The notes under the pieces are model-generated. The model was not told where the DNA came from and did no database searches. It worked only from the letters and a program-made list of their open reading frames with translations. Positions 17,008 to 23,915 of a DNA stretch of 64,000 bases are shown here, piece by piece. The stretch is from NCBI GenBank assembly GCA_023415205.1, contig JAEZLR010000045.1, forward strand, positions 223,044-287,043, given 5' to 3'. The DNA comes from Bacillota bacterium. GTDB lineage: Bacteria > Bacillota > Clostridia > DSM-8532. Every line of letters starts with the position of its first letter. The stretch's first letter is position 1. Position numbers and translations under genes: made by a program.

Positions 17008-17619
17008 ATGGGTATGGTCATCATTGGCGTTACGGGAGGAATTGGTGCGGGTAAATCTTCTGTTTCAGCTATCCTGGGAGAGTTGGGGGCCACGGTTTTG
17101 GATGCCGATGCCATAACCAAGCAGGTTAGTGAACCCCATCAGGCTGCATGGAAGCCCATTGTGGAAACCTTCGGGTCAGGGATACTAAATCCCGATTCCT
17201 CCCTCAACAGAAGGGAGCTGGCTCGAATTATATTTGGGTCCGAGGCCCAAAAGAAAAAGCTGGAGGCCATTATCCATGAAAAGGTTCTTCAGGAGATGGA
17301 TTTCCAAATTAACCTGTTGCGCGAGCATGGCTATACGGGTATGGTGGTGATGGATGTCCCCATTCCCGTTGAGGATGGCTTTCTCAATAAGGTGCATGAG
17401 GTTTGGGTGGTTACCGCAGGGGAGGATGAGCGTGTCCGCCGAATTGTCGAGCGCAGCGGTTTATCCCCCGAGGAGGCCAGGGCCAGAATGAGCGCCCAGC
17501 TTTCACAGGAAGCCTATATAAAGCTGGGGCATAAAATCATCTCCAATGAAGCATCCCTTGAAGAACTAAGAAAGACGGTGGAAAAACTCTATCAGAGCAC
17601 GCTGAGAGCTTATACCTAA
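17008..17619 (+). CDS. coaE: dephospho-CoA kinase
   Basis: Final enzyme of coenzyme A synthesis (203 residues, usual length). The P-loop is VTGGIGAGKSS, followed by LDADAITKQV and the lid region ERSGLSPEEARARMSAQL. ATG 17008 is preferred because AAGGAG lies 12 bases upstream, although ATG 17014 is also possible and an in-frame ATG at 16981 lacks a site. It is probably cotranscribed with polA, as in many Firmicutes, and is followed by a strong terminator. Confidence 0.92.
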   Translation: MGMVIIGVTGGIGAGKSSVSAILGELGATVLDADAITKQVSEPHQAAWKPIVETFGSGILNPDSSLNRRELARIIFGSEAQKKKLEAIIHEKVLQEMDFQINLLREHGYTGMVVMDVPIPVEDGFLNKVHEVWVVTAGEDERVRRIVERSGLSPEEARARMSAQLSQEAYIKLGHKIISNEASLEELRKTVEKLYQSTLRAYT

Positions 17620-17640
17620 GAGAATAGCCATAGTGAGAGA

Positions 17641-17684
17641 AGAGCTTTTATTGTTCAATCAGAATAAAAAAGCTCTCTTTTTAT
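17641..17684 (+). terminator. terminator after coaE
   Basis: Inverted repeat AGAGCTTTTA / AAAAAGCTCT with a T-rich tail beginning at 17678, about 20 bp after the coaE stop. Confidence 0.75.
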
Positions 17685-17685
17685 T

Positions 17686-18000
17686 GTTAACCTTATACAA
17701 ATGCGTGCATAGTAACCGGGCCTTAAGCCCAGTATAATGACAACATAGAAAAGATTCACGAGAGACTTGAAATAGAATCATCAATCAAATAGTATTATCC
17801 GGCAAAGGCGTCTTGAAAAGCAAAGCTTCAAAGGCGCCTTTTTGTTATAGTTTTTTCGCACAAAGTAACTCCCGAGAAAAGATGAAGGGGCTGTCCCCCA
17901 AAGACTTCTCTATAAAGAATTCTTGAGTTCACATTCTATTTTTTCATAAAAATAGTGACTAATCATTTCACAATCGTTATTAGAAAAGGAGGCTAAGTCT
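17686..18000 (+). other. non-coding region before nifH: possible short RNA plus nif promoter
   Basis: About 315 bp without a supportable gene. TATAAT at 17733-17738 (no good -35) could start a transcript of about 100 nt ending at the terminator at 17806-17845. After that lie a 12-mer also found at 63873 (17884-17895), TTGAGT near 17932 that could be a -35, and the interrupted repeat GTGA-N9-TCAC at 17955-17971 just before the nifH ribosome site. I recognise no known riboswitch, sigma-54 -24/-12 site or GlnR box. Confidence 0.4.
17806..17845 (+). terminator. terminator-like hairpin upstream of nifH
   Basis: AAAGGCG-TCTTGAA pairs with TTCAAAGGCGCCTTT across a nine-base loop (one imperfection), followed by TTTTTG. 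It is the second terminator between coaE and nifH, so it most likely ends a separate short transcript or leader. Confidence 0.65.
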
Positions 18001-18822
18001 ATGAGACAGGTGGCAATTTATGGAAAAGGTGGTATTGGAAAGTCTACCACCACACAGAATCTCACCGCCGGACTGGGGGAGATGGGCAAGAAAATTATGG
18101 TGGTTGGGTGCGACCCAAAAGCAGATTCTACTCGGCTGTTGTTGGGAGGATTAGCCCAGCAAACTGTTTTGGACACTCTTCGCGAAGAAGGTGAGGACAT
18201 TGAACTGGACCTTATTATGAAAAACGGATTTGCAAAAATCAAATGTGTGGAGTCAGGAGGGCCCGAACCGGGCGTTGGTTGTGCAGGAAGAGGAATCATC
18301 ACCTCCATTGGACTTCTGGAAAGACTCGGAGCCTATGAGGACGATTTGGATTATGTTTTTTATGACGTCCTTGGTGACGTGGTCTGCGGGGGCTTTGCAA
18401 TGCCCATCCGGGAAGGAAAGGCCCAGGAGATCTATATTGTGGCCAGCGGTGAGCTGATGGCACTCTATGCCGCCAATAATATCTCCAAAGGTATCCAAAA
18501 GTACGCCAATTCTGGCGGGGTGCGCCTCGGAGGCGTCATTTGCAACAGTAGAAAGGTTGATGGTGAAAGAGATTTGATCATGGCCTTTGCCAAAGAGCTG
18601 GGCACCCAGATGATTCATTTTGTTCCCAGGGACAATATTGTTCAGCGTGCAGAAATCAATAAAAAGACTGTGATTGACTATGATCCTTCCGCGTCCCAGG
18701 CTGATGAATACCGTACCCTGGCCAGGGCTATCGATGGCAATGATATGTTTGTTATTCCCAAGCCCATGAAACAGGATCGCCTGGAAGAACTCATGATGGA
18801 ACATGGCATGCTGGATGCCTAA
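18001..18822 (+). CDS. nifH: nitrogenase iron protein NifH
   Basis: Dinitrogenase reductase (273 residues), the homodimeric ATP-driven electron donor to NifDK. The P-loop GKGGIGKST is at residues 8-16; the [4Fe-4S] ligands are C94 (GVGCAGRG) and C129 (DVVCGGFAMP); R97 corresponds to the ADP-ribosylation arginine of other NifH proteins. The ATG follows AAAAGGAGG. It is first in a 13-gene nif-mod operon and lies 19 bp before nifI1. Only one nifH copy is present in the window, whereas C. pasteurianum has several. Confidence 0.98.
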   Translation: MRQVAIYGKGGIGKSTTTQNLTAGLGEMGKKIMVVGCDPKADSTRLLLGGLAQQTVLDTLREEGEDIELDLIMKNGFAKIKCVESGGPEPGVGCAGRGIITSIGLLERLGAYEDDLDYVFYDVLGDVVCGGFAMPIREGKAQEIYIVASGELMALYAANNISKGIQKYANSGGVRLGGVICNSRKVDGERDLIMAFAKELGTQMIHFVPRDNIVQRAEINKKTVIDYDPSASQADEYRTLARAIDGNDMFVIPKPMKQDRLEELMMEHGMLDA

Positions 18823-18841
18823 GAAAAGGAGGAAGAGTTTT

Positions 18842-19168
18842 ATGTTGATGGTAAGATCGATCATCAGACCCGACAAGGTCAATACGGTGCTTTCAGAGCT
18901 GATGCTGGCCGGATTTCCCGCAGTAACTAAAATGGATGTCTTTGGAAGGGGCAAGCAAAAGGGCGTCAAGGTGGGGGATGTCTTCTATGATGAAATACCC
19001 AAGGAAATGCTTCTGATGGTTGTAAACGACGAGGATAAGGATGATGTGATAAAGATTATCATGCGCAATGCGCGAACGGGAGACAAAGGCCAGTACGGTG
19101 ATGGCAGAATCTTTGTAAGCCCTGTATTGGAGGCCCATACCATCAGTACGGGAAAGAAGGGACTGTGA
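18842..19168 (+). CDS. nifI1: PII-like nitrogenase regulator NifI1
   Basis: GlnB-family protein of 108 residues. In methanogens NifI1 and NifI2 form a complex that shuts off NifDK when ammonium is available and is relieved by 2-oxoglutarate. PII features are MVRSIIRPDKVNTVL at the start and the C-terminal GDGRIFVSPV. The start is the ATG at 18842 behind AAAAGGAGGA; a longer frame overlaps the end of nifH. Its position between nifH and nifD is the hallmark of the NifI1 subfamily. Confidence 0.92.
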   Translation: MLMVRSIIRPDKVNTVLSELMLAGFPAVTKMDVFGRGKQKGVKVGDVFYDEIPKEMLLMVVNDEDKDDVIKIIMRNARTGDKGQYGDGRIFVSPVLEAHTISTGKKGL

Positions 19169-19199
19169 GGAGCCAAGGCTTGTCAAGGAGGAGTGTAGT

Positions 19200-19583
19200 A
19201 TGAAGGAAGTTATGGCTTTTATCAGGCTGAACAGGGTCAACCAAACCAAGAATGCCCTAGCAGAAAACGGGTTTCCTGCCTTCACCTGTAGAAAGGTTCT
19301 GGGAAGAGGGAAAAAAAGCGTGGACTTCTCACTGGTTGAAAATATCCTGCAGGAAGGCGTGCTCCCTATATCTCCGGTGGGCGAGCACCTGACTGAGGGT
19401 GTCCGATTAATACCTAAGCGGGTTTTCACCCTGATTGTCGAAGACAATGAGGTTCAAAAAGCAGTGGAAACCATTATCCAGGCAAATCAAACCGGAAATA
19501 GGGGCGATGGTAAGATCTTCGTTCTTCCCATCCAGGAAAACTATCAGATAAGAACGGGTCAAATGGCCGCGGATGCCTATTAG
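19200..19583 (+). CDS. nifI2: PII-like nitrogenase regulator NifI2
   Basis: Second PII-family protein, 127 residues, longer than NifI1 because of an extended T-loop region (about 37-70). MKEVMAFIRLNRVNQTKNAL begins the fold and GNRGDGKIFVLPI is the nucleotide-side block near the C-terminus. AAGGAGGAG precedes the ATG. With NifI1 it indicates fast post-translational control of nitrogenase by nitrogen status rather than the DraT/DraG route. It lies 11 bp before nifD. Confidence 0.92.
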   Translation: MKEVMAFIRLNRVNQTKNALAENGFPAFTCRKVLGRGKKSVDFSLVENILQEGVLPISPVGEHLTEGVRLIPKRVFTLIVEDNEVQKAVETIIQANQTGNRGDGKIFVLPIQENYQIRTGQMAADAY

Positions 19584-19594
19584 GAGGTGAAAAA

Positions 19595-21175
19595 ATGAGC
19601 AAAATCGACAGGATTATGGATCAATACAGTGCCAGGGTCTATAAAAACCGAAAGCTTCATATTCTGGAAAAAACTGAGGATAACCAGGAAATTTCGGCCA
19701 ATACGCGCACCATACCCGGAATCATGACCAGCCGTGGATGCTGTTATGCTGGGTGCAAGGGCGTTGTGCTGGGGCCCATTAAGGATGTGGCCATCATTAC
19801 CCATGGCCCCATCGGCTGCGGCTACTATTCCTGGGGAACCCGGCGTAACAAGGCCAGAGGTGACGAGCATACCAAGAATTTTATAGAGTATTGCTTTTCC
19901 ACTGACATGCAGGAGCCGGATATTGTCTTTGGCGGTGAAAAGAAGCTCAGGCAGGCTATTAAGGAAGTTGTGGAAATATTTGATCCCACAGCTATCATGA
20001 TCTGCTCAACCTGCCCGGTCGGCCTTATTGGGGACGATATCCATGCCATAGCGGCTGAGGCTGAAAAGCTTTACGGGCGCAAGGTGATCGCCTTTAGTTG
20101 CGAGGGTTATAAGGGAGTCAGCCAATCGGGAGGACATCATATCGCCAATAATGCCTTAATCCGCTATATCATTGGCACAGGGGACAGAATGTCCACCAAA
20201 TACTCCATCAATATTCTGGGAGAGTATAATATCGGCGGGGATGCCTGGGAAATTGAAAGGCTGTTGAAGCGTATCGGTTATGATATTGTGGCCAATGTTC
20301 CGGGAGATGCCAGCATCCATGACATTGAAAATGCCCATGTTGCCAATCTCAATCTGGTTCAATGCCATAGATCCATCAACTATGTGGCTGACATGCTTAA
20401 GGAGAAATATGGAACGAGCTGGCTTAAGGTGAATTTCATTGGAGTGTCTGCCACCGTCAAATCCCTTAGAGACATGGCGCGCTTCTTTGATGACGAGGAG
20501 TTAACTAACAGGACTGAGGCGGTCATAGCTGATGAGCTTTCGGCTATCCAAGAGGATATGGAATATTACAAGGCCAAGCTCAAGGGAAAAACTGCCGCAT
20601 TGTTTGTTGGAGGCTCAAGGTCCCATCACTATCAGAAGCTGCTCAAGGATTTAGGTATGGAAACCCTGATGGCAGGCTATGAGTTTGCTCATAGAGACGA
20701 TTATGAGGGCCGGGAGGTTCTTCCGTTCATCAAGGAGGACGCCGACAGCAAGAACATTGAGTCCATCAAGGTGGAAAAGGACGAACGCTACCGTCTATAC
20801 CTCACCGAAGAACAGTATGAACGGTTGAAAAAAGACATACCCCTGGATCATTACGGCGGCATGATCCGTGATATGGAGCGGGGGACATTAATCGTGGATG
20901 ATCTCAACCATTTCGAAACTGAGGAAATGCTTAAAGTGCTAAAACCCGATATCTTTTTCTCCGGCATCAAGGACAAATATATCGCCCAAAAAGCGGGCAC
21001 CCTTTCAAGGCAGCTTCACTCCTATGATTACAGTGGGCCCTATGCCGGTTTTAACGGGGCCGTAAACTTTGGACGGGATGTGGCCATGGGGATTACTACC
21101 CCTGCATGGGGCTTGGTCAGGGCACCCTGGAAAACCCAGCCCATGCTTAAGGGAAATCTACAGGAGGTGGTATAA
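19595..21175 (+). CDS. nifD: nitrogenase molybdenum-iron protein alpha chain NifD
   Basis: MoFe protein alpha subunit, 526 residues. P-cluster ligands are C49, C75 and C140; FeMo-cofactor ligands are C257 (LVQCHRSINY) and H475 (LHSYDYSG); the substrate-site Gln/His pair is in VSQSGGHHIAN (H181). Residues of about 371-430 form an insertion relative to the Azotobacter protein, as in C. pasteurianum NifD. The stop codon is immediately followed by the nifK ATG, so the subunits are likely translationally coupled. No anfG/vnfG follows, and the ligand set is the molybdenum type. Confidence 0.98.
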   Translation: MSKIDRIMDQYSARVYKNRKLHILEKTEDNQEISANTRTIPGIMTSRGCCYAGCKGVVLGPIKDVAIITHGPIGCGYYSWGTRRNKARGDEHTKNFIEYCFSTDMQEPDIVFGGEKKLRQAIKEVVEIFDPTAIMICSTCPVGLIGDDIHAIAAEAEKLYGRKVIAFSCEGYKGVSQSGGHHIANNALIRYIIGTGDRMSTKYSINILGEYNIGGDAWEIERLLKRIGYDIVANVPGDASIHDIENAHVANLNLVQCHRSINYVADMLKEKYGTSWLKVNFIGVSATVKSLRDMARFFDDEELTNRTEAVIADELSAIQEDMEYYKAKLKGKTAALFVGGSRSHHYQKLLKDLGMETLMAGYEFAHRDDYEGREVLPFIKEDADSKNIESIKVEKDERYRLYLTEEQYERLKKDIPLDHYGGMIRDMERGTLIVDDLNHFETEEMLKVLKPDIFFSGIKDKYIAQKAGTLSRQLHSYDYSGPYAGFNGAVNFGRDVAMGITTPAWGLVRAPWKTQPMLKGNLQEVV

Positions 21176-22540
21176 ATGCTTAACCTTACCCCGAAAGAAA
21201 TAAGTGAAAGAACAGCCTTGCGGGTGAATCCCGCCAAAACCTGCCAGCCGGTGGGAGCGATGTACGCTGCTCTCGGCGTTCATAAATGTATGCCTCACAG
21301 CCATGGCTCCCAGGGCTGTTGCTCCTATCACCGAACCTTTTTGACCCGTCACTTTAAAGACCCAGCCATTGCCTCATCCAGTTCCTTTACCGAAGGAGCC
21401 TCGGTTTTTGGTGGTGGCAGCAATTTGAAAACTGCGGTCAAGAACATCTTTGAAATTTATAGGCCCAATATCATCGCAGTACATACGACCTGTCTTTCTG
21501 AAACCATCGGTGACGATATCGGTGCATTCATCCAGGACATGGACATAGAAGAAGGAAAGTATGTGGTGCATACCCATACGCCCAGCTATGTGGGTTCCCA
21601 TGTTACCGGTTATGGAAACATGGTCGCAGGATTTGTCAAGTATCTGGCACAATCCACAGGACAGAGCAATGGAAAGCTCAACCTCATTCCCGGCTTTGTC
21701 AATCCCGGCGACATGCGTGAGCTCAAGCGACTCCTGGAGCTTATGAAAATTCCTTTTATTATGCTGCCCGATACCAGCGGTGTTCTGGATGCTCCCATGA
21801 TAGGAAGCTATACCATGTATCCACCGGGAGGAACCTCTATAGAAAGTATCAAGGCCATGGGAGACAGTTCCTTCACACTGGCCTTGGGAGAGCTCACATG
21901 TGAAACTCCTGCCAATGAGCTTAAAAGGAAGTGCGGCGTAGATTATAAATGTCTTCCACTTCCTATGGGAGTTGGGGCTACCGATCAATTCTTTCTGGAG
22001 CTTTCAGCCTTCTCCGGCCAGGAAGTGCCCTATGCCATTGAAGAAGAACGGGGGCAGCTTATGGATATCCTTTTGGATGCTTATCCCTACTTCCATGGAA
22101 GGACTGTGGCCATTTATGGAGATCCGGATACGGTTCTGGGCATCACTTCCCTCGTACTGGAGATGGGGATGATCCCCAAGTATGTTATCACCGGAACCCC
22201 CGGAGAGGCCTTTACCCAGAAAGCCCTGGAACTATTCTCAAGATTCGAGGTCTCTGATTGTACGGCCAAGGCCTCTGCTGATTTGTTCGAGCTCCATCAG
22301 TGGATTAAGAATGAGAGGGTTGACCTTCTCATAGGGGGATCCCATGGGAAACAGATCGCCAAGGCCGAGGATATTCCTCTGGTCAGAGCCGGATTCCCCA
22401 TTTTAGACCGTTATGTTCATTCCTATATGCCTCTGGTGGGGTATCGGGGGGCCATCCGCTTGGCTGAACTGATTCTGACCGCACTCATGGACCGCCAGGA
22501 CAGGGATTGTGCTGATGAGGATCTGGAGATGGTGATGTAG
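21176..22540 (+). CDS. nifK: nitrogenase molybdenum-iron protein beta chain NifK
   Basis: MoFe protein beta subunit, 454 residues. P-cluster cysteines are C23 (KTCQPVGA), C48 (HGSQGCCSY) and C106 (HTTCLSETIGDD). It lacks the N-terminal extension of about 50 residues found in proteobacterial NifK, as expected for the clostridial group. GGAGGTGG inside the nifD end serves as ribosome site. NifE follows after 30 bp. Confidence 0.98.
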   Translation: MLNLTPKEISERTALRVNPAKTCQPVGAMYAALGVHKCMPHSHGSQGCCSYHRTFLTRHFKDPAIASSSSFTEGASVFGGGSNLKTAVKNIFEIYRPNIIAVHTTCLSETIGDDIGAFIQDMDIEEGKYVVHTHTPSYVGSHVTGYGNMVAGFVKYLAQSTGQSNGKLNLIPGFVNPGDMRELKRLLELMKIPFIMLPDTSGVLDAPMIGSYTMYPPGGTSIESIKAMGDSSFTLALGELTCETPANELKRKCGVDYKCLPLPMGVGATDQFFLELSAFSGQEVPYAIEEERGQLMDILLDAYPYFHGRTVAIYGDPDTVLGITSLVLEMGMIPKYVITGTPGEAFTQKALELFSRFEVSDCTAKASADLFELHQWIKNERVDLLIGGSHGKQIAKAEDIPLVRAGFPILDRYVHSYMPLVGYRGAIRLAELILTALMDRQDRDCADEDLEMVM

Positions 22541-22570
22541 GATATTGCATGGGAAAGGAAGGTGGATAAA

Positions 22571-23911
22571 ATGAAGGCACAGGGCGTGTTTCTTGAGGAA
22601 CGGCAGAACTTTATTCATCACAAAGGAAGTTGCGAAGGAAAAACAATCCAATGCGATACCGAGAGCCTGTCAGGAGCCGTCAGCCAGCGGGCCTGTGTGT
22701 ACTGCGGTGCAAGGGTTGTCCTAAATCCTATCACCGATGCTTTTCATATTGTCCATGGGCCTATCGGCTGTGCCAGCTACACCTGGGATATTCGCGGGAG
22801 TCTATCAAGCAAGGATGAATGTTATAGAAATAGCTTCTCCACAGACCTAAAAGAGCAGGATGTGATCTTCGGCGGTGAGAAAAAGCTTTGGGATGCTTTG
22901 TCAGAAGTGGCTTTAACGCACTCCCCCAAGGTCATATTTGTCTATGCAACCTGTATTGTGGGTGTTATTGGAGACGATGTTAAAGCAGTGTGCAAAAAGG
23001 CGGAAGAAAAATATAATATCCGGGTGATACCGGTGATGTCCCCGGGCTTTGCAGGACATAAGTCCATAGGCTATAGAATGGCATGTAACGCTATTATGGA
23101 GCTTATTTCTAAAGCCCCTCCAAAGGTAAAAAGAGATAAAAGCGTCAATATCTTAGGAGATTTCAATCTTGCTGGTGAAATGTGGATCATCAAAGGCTAT
23201 CTAGAAGCAATGGGGATAGGGGTTGTCTCAAAAATAACCGGGGATGCCTCCTGTGAAGAGCTTCTCCATGCCGGAGAGGCCTCCCTGAATATTGTTCAAT
23301 GTGCAGGCTCCATGACCTACCTGGCCCGACAGATGGAGGAGGTGATGGGCATCCCCTTTATTAAAGTCAGTTTTTTTGGTCTGGAAGACACCGCACAATC
23401 CCTCATCCATATCGCTCAGGCCTTGTGTGATGAGGATGCCGAGAAAAAAGCCCGTGAGCTCATCACTAAGGAAACCCAGAGCCTTAAGGAATTGCTCCTC
23501 CGAAGCCAGGAATGCCTGGGGGGTAAGCGGGCAGCCATTTATGTGGGGGGCGGGTTCAAAGCCATCTCCCTCATTAAGCAATTTCGGGAGATCGGTATGG
23601 AAGCGGTAGTGGTGGGAACTCAGACCGGAAAGAAGGAGGACTACGATATCATCCACCAATTAATCAAAGAGGGCACCATTGTGCTGGACGATGCCAATCC
23701 AGCCGAATTGGAGCATTTTATTAAGGAAAAGCGTGCGGATATTCTGGTGGGCGGTGTCAAGGAACGGCCGCTTGCCTACAAGCTGGGAGTGGCCTTCTTA
23801 GATCACAACCACGAAAGAAGGCATCCCTTAGCAGGTTTCATTGGCATAAGACACTTTATCGAGGAGCTCAATCTTTCTGTCAACAGCCCGGTCTGGCAGT
23901 ATGTGAGGTGA
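22571..23911 (+). CDS. nifE: nitrogenase cofactor scaffold protein NifE
   Basis: FeMo-cofactor assembly scaffold subunit of 446 residues, paralogue of NifD that works as NifEN. The characteristic block is SQRACVYCGARVVLNPITD followed by HGPIGCASYTWDIRG; cysteines C42/C45 and C67 fit the [4Fe-4S] site. The frame is open from a GTG at 22562, but AAGGAAGGTGG overlaps it and points to ATG 22571. It ends 4 bp before the nifN-B start. Confidence 0.96.
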   Translation: MKAQGVFLEERQNFIHHKGSCEGKTIQCDTESLSGAVSQRACVYCGARVVLNPITDAFHIVHGPIGCASYTWDIRGSLSSKDECYRNSFSTDLKEQDVIFGGEKKLWDALSEVALTHSPKVIFVYATCIVGVIGDDVKAVCKKAEEKYNIRVIPVMSPGFAGHKSIGYRMACNAIMELISKAPPKVKRDKSVNILGDFNLAGEMWIIKGYLEAMGIGVVSKITGDASCEELLHAGEASLNIVQCAGSMTYLARQMEEVMGIPFIKVSFFGLEDTAQSLIHIAQALCDEDAEKKARELITKETQSLKELLLRSQECLGGKRAAIYVGGGFKAISLIKQFREIGMEAVVVGTQTGKKEDYDIIHQLIKEGTIVLDDANPAELEHFIKEKRADILVGGVKERPLAYKLGVAFLDHNHERRHPLAGFIGIRHFIEELNLSVNSPVWQYVR

Positions 23912-23915
23912 AATT

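Noticed and set aside
17686..17850. A known riboswitch before nifH
   Set aside because: I compared it by eye with c-di-GMP, glutamine, molybdenum cofactor, fluoride and T-box consensus elements and found no match.
18253..18969. 238-codon minus-strand frame opposite nifH/nifI1
   Set aside because: Shadow of strongly conserved nif genes; no ribosome site or domain.
19595..22540. Alternative (vanadium or iron-only) nitrogenase
   Set aside because: No delta-subunit gene, adjacent nifE/nifN-B/nifV/modABC, and NifD ligand blocks are of the MoFe type.
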